NCBI GenBank assembly: GCA_903813345.2
Contig: CAIIXF020000004.1
Location: 16,417,513 to 16,481,512, forward strand
From: Owenia fusiformis
Taxonomy: Eukaryota; Annelida; Polychaeta; Sabellida; Oweniidae
Direction: 5' to 3'
DNA length: 64,000 nt
Made by a program: the position numbers and the translations under genes. Positions 12,101 through 24,300 of this stretch are shown here, in pieces. Position 1 is the first letter of the stretch, and every line of letters starts with the position of its first letter. Below the pieces are notes generated by a model. It searched no databases, was not told the origin of the DNA, and saw nothing but the letters and a program-made list of their open reading frames with translations.

Positions 12101-13068
12101 GCTTCTAGCTCAATTTTGAAGGATGTTACATACATTTTTGTAAATGCAAAACAAATCTTACACGTTTTCTCATAATCTATAATTATGTTATATATTCGTA
12201 TTTTTCGTTTTTTGGGTAACCGATTTTTTGACCGGGCACCGGATACCAAGTTTGAACCCAGCATGGAGGATTTACTACCCAGTACCCTGTTATTTCTACA
12301 AACCCTTTCTAGATATCAGCGTCCATTTATTGTAACTCGCGTTTGCTAACATTTGCTCAGTTCTCAGATGAAGGACACACGGGTAGTAAAAAGGCCAACG
12401 TTGGAACTATTTGTGACCTACATCCCTATTGTCGTAATTAAAATGAAAGTTGAACCCTTCCTCTTTATTTTGATACCAAACAACAGCATGCTAGGTACTT
12501 AAAATTAGGTAAACTTAGCTTCTTATATAAGATAAGATAATCACAATATAGGGGATTGCAACAATTTCGGAAATTCGCGTAGGTCAAAGCCACATTTGCG
12601 GGACTTCGCGGGACAATGCGGGACACGCGAATTAGCCTAATTTTGATCAAATTCGCGGGATAATCCCGCCATTCGCGGGACACTTGACAGCTCTGCACAA
12701 TGTTCCATCAAGGACGTCTTTGGTTCCATGTTACATTCTTGGACACGTTCTTAAGTACGTGGCAGGTTATTATTTGAAAGCACGTCCTGGAATATGGTGA
12801 CACTTATGCCATTTTATTTTTAGAGCTAGCGGGCTTGAAAAATAAAACCGAGCCGCGAGCGAAAATCAAATTTTTTTTTCATTTTTTGAAAAACAACCCT
12901 ACAAACCTCAATTGGCATTGGTCGAGTGGACGATTGCGATGTCAATTCCATAATGGCGTCTCTCTGTGTGTCTGTTAGACTTGCTCTTGGCTCTTTTTGT
13001 GTCTCCCATGACGTTAACTTTTGCTGAACACTCCGCACTGACATTTTTTTCTTAAAATTGTCCGCCAT
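113..13068 (-). CDS. COG3: COG3, conserved oligomeric Golgi complex subunit 3 (5' part, six exons)
   Basis: COG3 is a lobe A subunit of the COG tethering complex, which handles retrograde vesicle traffic at the Golgi. Exons in reading order are 12907-13068 (start codon at 13068), 7610-7735, 1460-1521, 817-1057, 467-559 and 113-241. Every junction has AG/GT signals, and the phases join to an open frame of 271 codons. Recognition rests on the run ALQHLENLQKQYVFVSTKT with TLHEACEDLL and LSYFNELD in exon 4, SPTLTV and FVPML in exon 5, FKLCLSKAL in exon 6, and the N-terminal KLTSWE and LTDTQRDAI in exon 1, all close to animal COG3. The visible part is roughly the N-terminal third of a protein of about 830 residues in human; the rest lies left of base 1. 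The start MADNF is chosen because homology begins there and an upstream in-frame Met (MRVCHL, 13113) adds no family-like sequence. Splice sites are read by eye. Confidence 0.94.
1334..1426. mobile_element. Short mariner-like inverted-repeat element (MITE)
   Basis: A 93 bp element in a COG3 intron has 26 bp inverted ends: CGAGGGTAGTTCGAAAA on the left, and CAAGGGTTGTTCAAAAA on the right when reverse-complemented. Both then read TTTTGCAC. It is flanked by TA on each side (1332-1333 and 1427-1428), the target duplication expected of Tc1/mariner elements. It has no coding capacity, so it would be non-autonomous. Confidence 0.7.
3740..4460. repeat. Inverted pair of 15-bp tandem repeats
   Basis: The left arm (3750-3830) holds about five 15 bp units of the form CAATGGTCCAAATCC. 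The right arm (about 4336-4460) carries seven or more units in inverse orientation (GGATTTGGACCATTGG and variants). The two arms flank about 500 bp of ordinary AT-rich sequence that includes a cut-off match to nothing recognised. It is probably a small foldback element nested in the larger one. Confidence 0.65.
4970..5760. repeat. AT-rich block with repeated TTCGGTAAA / TTTACCGAA words
   Basis: This stretch of about 790 bp has many short words such as ttcggtaaa, taccgaat, ttcgataa and ttcgctaaa in both orientations (for example at 5041, 5283, 5483, 5495 and 5513). The words look like degraded copies of one 9-mer. No coding potential is seen. It may be an old foldback element, but its boundaries are not clear. 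Confidence 0.4.
8495..8568 (-). repeat. tRNA-like sequence, probable SINE head
   Basis: On the minus strand there is an A-box-like TGGCAGAGTGGTTAGG followed about 30 bases later by a B-box-like GGTTCGAATCC, the spacing of an RNA polymerase III internal promoter. The acceptor stem does not pair properly (GAGGCTG at the 5' side against CTATGGC at the 3' side) and the anticodon arm is weak, so it is not a functional tRNA gene. It lies in a COG3 intron and is best read as a tRNA-derived SINE or tRNA pseudogene. Confidence 0.5.
10735..11060. repeat. GCGGGAYTTCGCGGGAC repeat cluster
   Basis: The word TTCGCGGGATTTCGCGGGAC and shortened forms recur about eight times here. A second cluster in the same orientation lies at 12585-12690, and the foldback element 11455-12314 lies between them. 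The 99-codon frame over this stretch (10666-10965) is a by-product of the repeat (SRDFAGHL repeated). The block is GC-rich and CpG-rich against an AT-rich background. It may be the split halves of one repeat. Confidence 0.6.
11455..12314. mobile_element. Foldback element with arms of about 310-340 bp
   Basis: The left arm (11455-11760) begins TCTAGATAGGGTTTGTAGAA and the right arm (about 11975-12314) ends with its near complement. Matching landmarks in inverse order include CCTCCATGCTGGGTTCAAAC, the ACACGTTTTC and AACAAATCTTACACG segments, and TGCGATCGCACCCCC next to a G or C homopolymer and GGCGTAGCCAGG. A spacer of about 210 bp separates the arms. The arms differ by about 10 percent by eye. 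No coding capacity is present. Confidence 0.75.
12585..12690. repeat. Second GCGGGA-rich repeat cluster
   Basis: TTGCGGGACTTCGCGGGACA and ATTCGCGGGATAATCCCGCC occur here. The stretch from ACGCGAATTAGCCTAATTTT onward parallels the 10850-10910 region in the same orientation. This suggests the two clusters were once contiguous or are direct duplicates. Confidence 0.5.
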
Positions 13069-13498
13069 GTTGGCTTCGTCAGCAAGGGCTATATCTAAAT
13101 GACAAACTCTCAACTACAAGATTGTTGAGAAGTATTCTAAATAAATATTTTGTATTCATCATCTTCCACTCTTTAACATATAAATACAGTCTCCGAGTCT
13201 TTCGTCCAGTGCCATCCGTACCTCCTGTGCAGTAATTTAATTCAAAAATTTGTAAATTGATAGCATTAGCAAGTCTAAACAAATATCTGAATTAAATCCA
13301 TTTTATAATTTCGTCTGAGAGAGTTGGTAATTTAACATTTTGAAGTACCAGAATTTGCGGGAAATTTAAAACTTTTAATAACTTTAAATCCGATTAATTT
13401 TCAACTAAATTCTACGTTAATAAATGTGTAGAGACGGTCACGAAAATCAGAAAATGTGTATGTATTTTATCAACGCCAAAAAGATAATGGCCAGTAAG

Positions 13499-13811
13499 TC
13501 TCCATAGCATGTGTCATATATCATAATGAAGCATATCCAAAGTTACATTGATTTGCCAGGTAACATGGTTCAACTCACAAATGTGAAAAAGTTACAGGCA
13601 TTTCAAAATTTAGCATTTTTTCAAAATTTAATTTTACACCTGGGATTTTACACCTGGGACAATGCTTTTGAGATAGGGGTGTGGAATAAAATCCTCATAA
13701 AATGCCTGTAACTATTTCCCATTTGTGAGTTGAACTATGATTGTTGGCAAATCAATGTAACTTTGGTGTTTGGATAAGCTTTAAAATGATATATGACACA
13801 CACTATGGAGA
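13499..13811. mobile_element. Foldback MITE, arms about 125 bp
   Basis: TCTCCATAGCATGTGTCATA at the left pairs with TATGACACACACTATGGAGA at the right. The complementarity continues inward through TACATTGATTTGCCA, TTCAACTCACAAATG and AGTTACAGGCATTTTA. An internal direct repeat TTTACACCTGGGA sits at the loop. Just outside, 13838-13863 reads TACTTTTGGGACACCCTGTA, a sequence common at mariner-type termini, so the full element may be longer. The 66-codon frame inside is not a gene. Confidence 0.7.
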
Positions 13812-14404
13812 CAAAGCTATATGTCTGCCTAAGGGGATGCCATACTTTTGGGACACCCTGTATATAAGTCTGTAATAACACTGATTTAACTAATTTAACA
13901 GACAGAAATATATTAGTTTTACTTATAGTTTTATTTTATAATCTTTAAATTCATAAAAATGATATTTTAAGCATAATTTCATTGGACAGTTTTTATGAAC
14001 ACATTCTTTATTTATGACTCATAAATGTACAATTTTACTAATCTAGAATCTTAAATATTCTTATCTTCCTTAAGAGAATCCAATATATAGATGGCACTGG
14101 TGATTTAAACAGTTTATACAAATAACCAACATTACATGTATGCACATTGCGAAGCATACATTTTATTTGTGTCATTTACCAGTAATATAAGTACCATCTA
14201 ACATTTTTTGGCATCTCAGATTTTTCTCTCATTTGCATTGGAATGTATTCTGAATACTATATCAGTAGAACTATGTGTATATTAAAAAATACAATTTTCA
14301 ATCTATGACTGAGATACTTTTCCTATAATTGTAATAGCAAAGAAAGGCAAACTTTGAAACATGCAATAATTGTAAAAATATAAACAACTCTGATGTGAAC
14401 ACAT

Positions 14405-14600
14405 GCTAGGGTATAGCCAAGATCCAAAATAGGTGAGGCAAATTGGAATAGGTGAGGCAAACATTTAGCTAAAGAGGATATTGTACTTCCTCCTAATTTT
14501 CACATTTTTAATTGAAAAATGTTGAGACATATTTTTCTGTGAAATTTTGGAATCATGCAGTTGCCCTCCTACATCATAGGTAGCTACCCACATGCACACA
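14405..14600. repeat. Dispersed GGTGAGGCAAA repeat, copy 1
   Basis: AAAATAGGTGAGGCAAA with a second GGTGAGGCAAA after about 25 bp also occurs at 33625-33800, where TTTTGGTGAGGCAATGCCTC closes the element. A fragment lies at 18955-19045. Copies share an internal attttc/aaatgtt segment. The family is unassigned. Confidence 0.55.
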
Positions 14601-15844
14601 TCAAATTTTAAGTATAATCATGCCCACATATTTTTTACAGTTGTATTGTCTAAGTACTGGTGTATCAAACCATCTTCCAAATGTCAATATTTTCCAATGG
14701 TTCAATAAGTGCATTTAAAGGGGCTGTCCCTTTACTTCTGTCTGATCCTAAATTATTGCGAAATGTTTTAAATTCACAATAATCTGTAATTTGTAACATA
14801 TGCCATAAATCTTCTCTGTAAATATAAAGGCTTGAAAAATTGCTCACTGGGTGAGTTATTTTTTAAAGCTTTGTATTTTTCAGAAAAGATTTGCGTCAAA
14901 GTCTATTGATAGTACAAATCAATGAGGATTATAAATCATACACAATTTGGGGTAAGTGACTTAAGATGCCATAATTATAGACTGCCTTTAAAATAAGGAC
15001 TCTTTTTGATTTTCCATATGCATACCAACTTTTAATACTTTTACATCAAGACCTTAAAGAGTAAGTTACCATGTTTAATCAGTCTCGTGACCAGGTCCAA
15101 AATAGTACATTCATTTCACATTTGTCATCAATATTTGCAATGTTTTGTTACTATGTACTAGACTGCTACAGTATGTACTACAGAAATTCCCTACCCGTTC
15201 TACATACATGTTATACACATACATAGTCTATTAATCATCTAACATTATTGGAAAATAAAAGCCATAAATACAGGCAAAAATATGTGTCATTTTGAATGTA
15301 TATAACTTACTTATAATCATGGGAAGAACTTTGATTACAATGGCAAGATCAGTCCCAAAACATTTAAAAAATATTTACATGTACATCATGATTATTTACA
15401 TTTCCATCCCTATATATGCATTTAGAATGGCTAACCACTAGACCGTTACTGGTGCGCCTACCCCTTCTCTGGTATAACAGCTTGCCCCCAATTGTGGATA
15501 CCATAAATCATATTAATTTGAGTAAAATAAACAACTATATGTACATACATAATACAACACAAAAATAAAATATCTTTTATAAGTACTGGTACTTATAAGT
15601 GAAAAATAATACATTAATTGTATCAAGCTTTCAAGTGACACTACAATGCTTTCTTGCATTGTTATATTTGAGACATTATGCCATGCACCACCTCTAATTC
15701 ATGAATCTGATGAATGGGCATCAGGTAGTATGCTATATTTTATGTCATCTAAACCCCTCGATATTCCATCAAAGTGATGCTTTTTGTACAATAAATAGAT
15801 AACCCCTCCTACCAAGACCTACCTTTCATGACCCTCATATTATC

Positions 15845-16015
15845 CTTCACTGCATTCACATTATTCATGACTAACTTCACATTTTTCATGACTACTCTCA
15901 TACTATCAATGACTAACCATCACATTATTCATTTAATCATGACTTTTCTCAAGTTATCCACGACTACCTTCACATTATTCATTTAATCATGAATATTCTC
16001 AAATTCAATTCTCCT
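15845..16015. repeat. Degenerate tandem repeat of about 30 bp
   Basis: Units of the form TTCACATTATTCATGACTA recur five to six times with variation; CACATTATTCATTTAATCATGA occurs twice exactly. There is no coding potential. Confidence 0.55.
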
Positions 16016-16147
16016 AAGTGAAACACTTTATACTACTGTATACCAGAAGAAAAGTGGTCCACTTACACCGGTTTTACTGTGGTGTTTACTTTATAATATA
16101 TTACTACCCTGTGAATGTCCCTTTATGTAAATTACTAAAACTATTAA

Positions 16148-16611
16148 CAGTCAGCAGTAATCCACTCAAGTGTCGCCTGGTATGCGAACTCTAAGTGTCG
16201 CAAATAATGATGTACACAGATGAGCCTAGATGCGTAGCATGCTAACACGATAGAAAATCGAGACGTTTGCACGAAGAAAACAGCGACAATTTCACGTCAT
16301 TTTCACAGATGTTAGCCATTTTTCTTTTCATATTTTAGATGTTACGACCTAGTGTCTTTCCATCAGATTCAAGCTCCTGTGTATCCCCCTCGAAAAAAAA
16401 CTCACGAGTTGACAATTCGCTGTCAGGAGCCATTTATTTATTTTGTTGTGCTAATTAAATATGCGAACATGCGCAGATATAATGTAGAAATGAGGAAGTG
16501 GAAGGGATTGATCATTTTGTTTCTAATTCGGCTAATACAGCGAAAATAAGATTTTTTTAATGCGACGCACAACTGTCGTTTTTCAACACAAGAGTGGATT
16601 ACTGCTGACTG
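16148..16611. mobile_element. 464 bp MITE with CAGTCAGCAGTAATCCACTC ends
   Basis: The left end CAGTCAGCAGTAATCCACTC is matched at the right end by GAGTGGATTACTGCTGACTG, a perfect 20 bp inverted repeat. The flanks carry ATTAA on both sides (16143-16147 and 16612-16616), a credible 5 bp target duplication that contains TTAA. The interior has no convincing ORF; the 65-codon frame at 16352 is incidental. Confidence 0.8.
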
Positions 16612-18073
16612 ATTAACATATTAATCAATAAGTCTGTCTAGAGTTTTGTGTCCCAGATGCACCCCTTCTTTTAATAAATCTCCACTGTCCACTCTTAAAG
16701 GCAATTCTGTCTGTATAATTAACTACATACTATTAACCCATCAACATGCTTTTAATCGATGCTACTAAGCCCATGTATCAATGAATACTGATGAAGTGAT
16801 GTAATGAAGGGTGCAGAGATGTCTTATTAATTTGGTAAAAAGTAGCACAAATGTCTATTAAACAGATTAGATGCTGGAAGAAATAATGTCAATTCCATCA
16901 TTTAATATCTAAGATTTGGTGAATGATATTATATTTGAAATCTACATGCAAAATGAAATTTAGAAATGTGCTTTTATTTATTTATCTATATTGAATTATT
17001 TTTGAATTTTTAATCGAACAGATTCTAATTTTCTCTAATGATCATATTTCAAATTGTATAACTATCAATTTCAAAATGAAAAGGTTAGATGAAAATTGAT
17101 GCATGCACTAAATCTATTTATTACTTAACTTTAGGTACATTATTCCTTTAATTCTGTCTGCCATGTTATCTAACTCAAATTAGCAATTTGCTTGCAAACC
17201 TAGCAGTAACTAGCAACTGGCACCTAAGTAATTTGGTTTACAGTTAAAGGTCATCTTAATTCATTTATCTTTTAGAGAAAAAGAAGTTAAGGCGCTTTGT
17301 TCTATCTTAAAGTCATTTTGGGTCAATTAAGATTGTGCCTCTTTAATTAGAAATACTAAAATATGTCAACTTATCTAAAGGAGAACAAGACCCTGTGATA
17401 TGAACACCTTGTGATACGGAGTGTTTATTAAGGGTCCATGATCTCTTAAACTCATATAATGCCTTCAAAATAAGTCAACAATTAAATTAACAATTTGTGA
17501 ATGGGATATTCAAAGTTGATTTTGTGATTTGGCATTTTTTGGAGAAATATTCAGCAAATATTAATCACATGCCAAGTTTTGACCTATTTTTTGTTCTATT
17601 ATAAATTAAAATGAAATGATATTCTGATAGACTGCCTAAATGTCATCACATTCTTGTACTTGAGACAATGTACTTGAAATTCAATTTCAATTTATGATAC
17701 AATAATTATAATACAAATTCAAATTCAGTAATCATGGCTAAAATGCCCCATGCAAAATTTGAAAATGTTATGTTATCACCCAAATATTATTTCAAAAATG
17801 GTACATCTATACTATTACAGGTCATTGCTTTTACAGTTTCATCCAAAAAGTGTCTAAAATATGCAGTACTTTTCTGAAAAGCATCTTAAAGAATATCTAT
17901 CTGTAAAATCTTGGCAAGGCAGTAGCCTCATATGTTTGCCCCAAAAGGGTTAAAATGACTTGAGTTGACTTGTATTGAGTTGACTTGGGTTTGACTTAAC
18001 TTAGGTATGAGTTGATCTGTAATCTGAATTTGAACCTGGTCCCACTGTATACAACATCACAACAATAACGACC

Positions 18074-18325
18074 TTAATGTACTTTCAAATGTCCATTCAT
18101 TGGTTGATCTTGACCTTGACCTCCCGCTTGACCTTGTCCATTGTCTCCTTGTCCTTGTTCATGTGTGAAGAATGGCAAAAATAGCTTAGACACAGCAGTG
18201 TATATCTTCCCATGTATAAGAAACACAAATTGTTGTAAGAAGCCGTGTAGAAGACGGTAGTATGGGCCATAGAGTGGGTCAGATGGTCCAGGGCAGAGCA
18301 TGTTGTTCAGGTTCATTTCTAATGT
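18074..18325 (-). CDS. TMEM164: TMEM164 last exon, copy X (5X)
   Basis: This terminal exon encodes TLEMNLNNMLCPGPSDPLYG, then PYYR and HGKIYTAVSKLFLP, ending in a Gln/Gly-rich tail and NGHLKVH before the stop at 18074-18076. NLNNMLCP is exactly as in vertebrate TMEM164. The acceptor (TTCCAG before 18325) is in phase 0. Its counterpart 5Y ends NGHAKIH, so the C-terminal NGHxKxH was present before duplication. The tail GQGQDNGQGQ-like stretch is low complexity and absent from 5Y. Confidence 0.9.
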   Translation of the reverse strand, partial: TLEMNLNNMLCPGPSDPLYGPYYRLLHGFLQQFVFLIHGKIYTAVSKLFLPFFTHEQGQGDNGQGQAGGQGQDQPMNGHLKVH

Positions 18326-21300
18326 CTGGAACAATAGGGTAGAATTACAGTAAGACATGGCAACAACTGCTGACAGCTGTGAAAAAATGTATTGTTTAAC
18401 CACCTCATTGCTGATATTAAACAATATCAGGCAAAAATGGGACTGGAAAATGATTTTCTAAAAAAATATCAGAAATATCACTGGCTGTTATACAGTTAAC
18501 ACAACAATCATGTGATAAAATATATTATAATAGTCACTTAGTTCATTTCAAAACTGTAATAATCATAAAGTAAATAATACTTACAAAGGAAACTATCTGC
18601 AATGGTATAAAATGGTAAAGGTACAAGGCCCCCAAGGTCCACATGGTCCAAGACATATCTGTCAATGCCTCCACTTGAAATGGTCCTACAAGTAAATATC
18701 CATATTCTTTAAATATCTCAATAACAATCTTGAAAGATTAAGGATAGATGTAGCCACTGGATCCAAATATACAGGGCATGAGCATGAAAGTGCATCTAGT
18801 TGGGCTAGTCTTCTGAAACTTCTTGGAGTTGCTCCATGAATCCTAGTTTTAATGTGGTAATAAAGAACAATTCAAATATCATGCAGACAAAAAAGTTATG
18901 CAACATTATGTAGAGGTTAAAACTAAAAGGGGAGACCATATTTATTCAACACCCTGTAGATGAGGCAAATTTCAATGAGGCATCATTTTCAGTTTCAGTC
19001 TAAAATGACTCACCTAAATATTATGGTGAGGCAATAATGCCTTTCCTATCTTATAGCTTGCTATGCTCATAAAGACAAAACATGAAAATGTTAATATTTC
19101 AATTGTATCTTTTAGGAAGCCTGTTTGTAAGCATTTTTATCTTGAGTACAACTCTTTCCTGTTCACAGTAGTTGCATTTAATTCTGAATTATGGAATTTG
19201 AATATTTCAGGAAGTAAGCGTATGTAAGGCAAGAATGAAATATGAATAAATTCATCTTCAGGAAATAAAAATTTCAAGATTATATTACTTACTTTTAGTC
19301 ACAGTAATCATGTAAAATCTATAGTAAATGTGAATGTATTAAAGCATTTTTTAATTAATTAAATTTATTAGAGCATTTTTTAATTATGGATTTCGGATTT
19401 TCAGAAATTCTTAACTTAATAAAGTCTCCTGTTAATGCCCCAACCCCCTTGATTACTTAATTCAAAACAGCCAACCTTAGCCTGTTATTTACAGAAATTC
19501 TGAAATTAAAGGATATTCTGCTTAACATCTCTGTTGTAAAATATATCATGAGTTTCTTTAATTTGATCACAAAACACAATAAATTACAATATAGCACGAC
19601 AATCTTCTTGGAAATGAAGTACTCTTGGCAATTAAGCCTATTGTACGGATGAGAAAATATTTCCGAAATACGTGACTGATGACAACATTGTGTTATATTA
19701 CAACAGAATTGACATTTAGTTCAAGAGATATGGATATTAAAGATACCTTATAAATGTCTAACATGTCTAAACTAAGGCAAATAAATAAAGTACTTTGTCT
19801 TGAAGATTATTAGATGGCTGAAAAACATTTTCTCATTCAATATCTATAGAGTACTTAAGACTTTAATAATTACGTAGTTCTTGATTCCATGTTGGTTGTT
19901 ACAATGGCGTTGTTATGATATCAAATATTTATTATTGAATTATCTGCACACATGTTATTATGATTTTGTATTTCAACTTTAAACAGCTTGCTCTATTCCA
20001 AAACAAAACTTTAATAAAAAGATATAACAAGTACCATTAACAATTACTGGATATCAACATACTAACAAGTGGTACATTATCAATCATACAACTAAGTGGT
20101 TCACAGTGAATAGTACCACCAAGTGGAATACTAGCAATCATGCAGCAACTATATGGTATACTGTCAATAGTACCAAACACTAGTATACTATCAAAAGTAC
20201 CTCCAAATGGTATTCTATAAACAGTACCACCAAATAGTACACCTACAATTGACAAATGAACAGACTATCAGATAATTAATTATTAAGTGGGTTCTATTCT
20301 GACAAATATCACATATATAGACAATGATACAATTAGGAATTATTCAAATACACTTATAAATATCATAAGAACAATCTTAACATGAGACATTACAGTAAAA
20401 CCGGGAGTAAAACTATCATGTACCAGTTATGCATTGTATAACGTAACAGATAGGGAATTTTGTTATTTGTATTTTTATCAAATAATATTTCTCTGACCTC
20501 TTACAAGATACCCATTTCTATGAGAAAAATCATACATGCATTGGTTGGTACTGAGTAATAGTTTACACAAGTGAACCTGAATAATATAATTTTTCTGTTT
20601 AATTAAAAACTATTATATTGTTAAGGTTTAGCATTCAAATCATAAAAATCTGAATGAATAAAGGTGTCTCCTTAAATGTTCTTCTCACTTGTGCACCTTG
20701 AAAACTCTGATAAATTTTACTTTTTTAGAATTGTATCCTTTTAAAGGACAGGACATGTCAGTTACTCAAGTTGTAAGTGAAAATTCATTAAATTGTTTTA
20801 GATCCTGAAGTGAAGTATTAATGAAAGTATCAAATCTTAATGTAATCTTGAGACAAGGTAATAAATATGTACATGGTGTGTATGTCTGTAAAAATTCTAG
20901 GTGGTGTTTTAAAATAAATAAATTGATTTTTTACAATGTTTGACAGATACTGCATCAGATAAAACCTCATAACCTTTGTAAAAATCAAACTTTACTTTCT
21001 TACAAGGCAAATCTATCCTTACATCATACCTCATTTCCCAGTAGTCATTATTTCTTTTATGAAGATAATAGGGAGAGGGGTGGCTCAGAATATAAGAGAT
21101 CATTCTACTCAGCTCAGCCACCCTGTCAAATATACAGTAAAACCTTTGTTTAGGGAAAAGAAATGTTCTACTTGTAGACATGTGTTACATGAAAATGAAA
21201 ATCAATGAAACAATATTTGCTTCTTTTGAAAGCTTTCTTGTAGAAAGGTGTTCCCTTTAAACAGGTTTTACTGTTCATCAATATACTCATAGATTTTAAA

Positions 21301-24300
21301 TGTATTATGCTTAAAACTTTGGCGACAGCAACTTATCTTAGATTTCAAAAAAAGTTGCATAAGTACACTGTTATTCATACCAGGTCAAGAATATTACAGC
21401 TTACAGTGTATGCTTGATCAAATTTTATTACTTCTTCAAATTCATCTGCTTCTTTACACTTTCAACAGTTTTAGGGAATATGTGGTTCAAGCGTGGAATA
21501 ACATTATATTAAGCAGATATATGCGCAACTTGAACCATATCCAAAAAGGTTCTTGGAGAAAAAGGGAACAATCTAAATTCCTAGTAAATAGTGCATCTAT
21601 ATGTAGGCCGTATCAAATTTTGATGATGTATCATGAATCTTTTTATCAAAACTGATAAGCACCGAGGAAGAAAGAAAAAGCGAATGAGTTTATTCTTAGA
21701 AACTTTCAAAATACTAAATCCTGGGAACAGGAGAACTAGACCATGTCACATAATACATTTGTGATTTTGATCCAGCTGTTCCGTGCCTTTTCATTCATAT
21801 TTTTGTTTCATGGTGATAAATGATGTTGGTGAATTTAAAGCCCAAGCTTTGTGAATTATGAGAATTCTAAATTTAAGTTATAGATTGGTAATATTGGGTA
21901 CTGTATGTTTGGGCCAACACATTAGATCTTTGAGGAAGGGAGGTTAAACTTTAATTTCATATCACTGTATTTTTCTGAACCAGTTCGACCTAATATATCT
22001 GTTTGTTACAAAAGGCCTAAAATATAATATATAATATAAAGTTTGGAAATTAGCACATTCATACACAAGCTGAAAATATTGAATTTACCTATAATATTAG
22101 GTTTAAAATACTTTCTAAAATACTATTTCAAAAACATGACTTCCCAAAGATGTAATAGTTTTTAAGCCCTTGTTTGAAATATACATTACACCACACATAT
22201 GGAAGATATACATTTTAACAAACTTATAACAACAATTAATTATAATCATTACATAACTGACTGACAATGAATAGGTACATGCCACCATTGTATGGAATCA
22301 TTATAGGACACCATACTAGAATAGTACAAGTCACCGGTTTGCGACATTTCCTTTTTGAAGTGATATTTCATTACACTAAATCATAATATGACATCATTTA
22401 TCATTATGTAACTACATATCAATTACATGTCCATGAAAATTAAAGTTTATTTTACAATGCATCATAGGCATCATTTATCATCATATGCCATGTTATGACA
22501 ACATACTAATTTCACGTCTAACAGGTGTATGGAAAAGCATACTATATAAGGTCAAATGACATATTACACTTTATTGCATCTCAAACAACAATGCTAGTAG
22601 TTGAATCTATTGCATATTATATACATTTCAACCACAATGATTAACAGGTAATCAGTTACTGGGTTAATACCAGTAAATATTGGGCAACAATATAGATCTA
22701 AATTTAGTTCATTGGTAAGTTTAACACCTCTTCTTTCTTATAGACTGTGATATATAAAACAAATGAAAAAATGTGAGGAAAATTATCAAGTTTTGTTTTA
22801 TATCATGCAGGGTCAACTGTATTGTATTGCATTTTGTTTACCCCCATATTTTAGTGAGCAATTACCTCATTGGTATATTTCCATATTTTAAGCATTTTTC
22901 ACTCAAATACGGAGCCAGAAACCTCTCCTTCAAGGAGCCCTGTGTCCTTTTATATGCACCGATACACAGGTACATACACATCTAGAAGTTTCAAGATATT
23001 CACTTTTAAAAACAAAGACAACGCTTCACCAAATAACCATTTCTGAAGTCTCATGACAGACTTATATTTGTATGAACAAATCTCATTATGATGTCATGTC
23101 ACCAGTTGACCCTGCGCAAGATGTTCACAAGATGATACAGTACACTGGCAAATATTGAGACATGAAATTTCTTAAAATCCTGAAGATTTCTAATTCTCAA
23201 TGAATCTTGGCATGGCCATTTGTGGTATCAACTTCTTGGCCATTTTGTATGCTCTCCACTTGAGGAGGTAGGAAAATCTTGGCTATAGCTGTATATGTTT
23301 TCCCATGTATAGCTATGAGGACTCCCTGTAATGTCCCATGGTATATGCGATACCAAGGGCCATAAAATGGGTCAGATACAGCTGGGCAGATCATGCTGTT
23401 AATATTTACCCAGGAGACCTGAAAATATATTTCAAAATGATGTAATTATTACGAGATCTGGGAATATTTTGTTAAAATACAGGTATGTGGAAGTTTAACA
23501 AACAAAATATGATTCACTAAATCTTGAAGCTAGACATCTGGGTGGTTATTTCTGATTTCTTCACCATAAACAAATAAAAATAATTAATATTTCATGATTT
23601 TCCCTGAAAATTAAGACCACACAATAATGTGTGTAAGACTCATGGACTTACGTATGCTGCATACTGGATAGGGCACCAGTATATGAAATACAGAACTCCA
23701 CAGGTAAAGATCATCCAATTCATATCCTTTAAAGCCTCTGTCTTAAATGGTCCTGAAAAAATAAGGAAAACAAATCAACGAAATATTTCTAGTAATTTAT
23801 TGAGGAATAAAAAGGGTAAACTGATCACTTTCCCAAAATAGTATTAGATGTATCGTCCCTCCATTTTTTCTATTCATTTTTGGGATTATTATTTGAAAGC
23901 AGTATCTATTTTAAAGCACTTAGTTATAGGACTAGAAGACATATTTAGCTCTGGCACAAACTTGGGATGATTTTAACACCAATAGGCCATAGTCTTAAGG
24001 GAATATACCAGAATTTTACCTAAATGTAAAAGGTGAAAGATTAATTATTCTCTAAGCATAGAAGGCATATGTGAGTCTTATTTCAAAACCCTGTATGTAT
24101 TACCATCACTTATGACAGAGAGGGGATAAACAAAGGGGCTTCAATACACGCCCAGAACTTTATCTTACAGATATCCTTTTAGTTTCCTTAGTCTAGAAAT
24201 CACTGTTAACTTTAAAAATCAGGATACCCAGTAATAAAAGCACTCTGTTTAACATAAAATGTCAGTATCGAAATAAAGCACTATGTTTCACGTAGAAACC

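Larger units (their letters stand above)
7736..12906. other. COG3 first intron, no further exon seen
   Basis: Apart from the tRNA-like sequence (8495-8568), the GCGGGA-rich repeat (about 10735-11060 and 12585-12690) and the foldback element at 11455-12314, nothing was recognised. The 90-codon reading frame at 9056-9328 has no family resemblance and no convincing splice context. Confidence 0.5.
13812..18073. other. Intergenic between COG3 and TMEM164
   Basis: This is AT-rich sequence without a recognisable exon. It holds the dispersed GGTGAGGCAAA repeat (14405-14600), a degenerate repeat of about 30 bp (15845-16015), the inverted-repeat element 16148-16611, and a run of GAGTTGACTT words (17955-18005). 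The remainder shows nothing. Confidence 0.5.
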
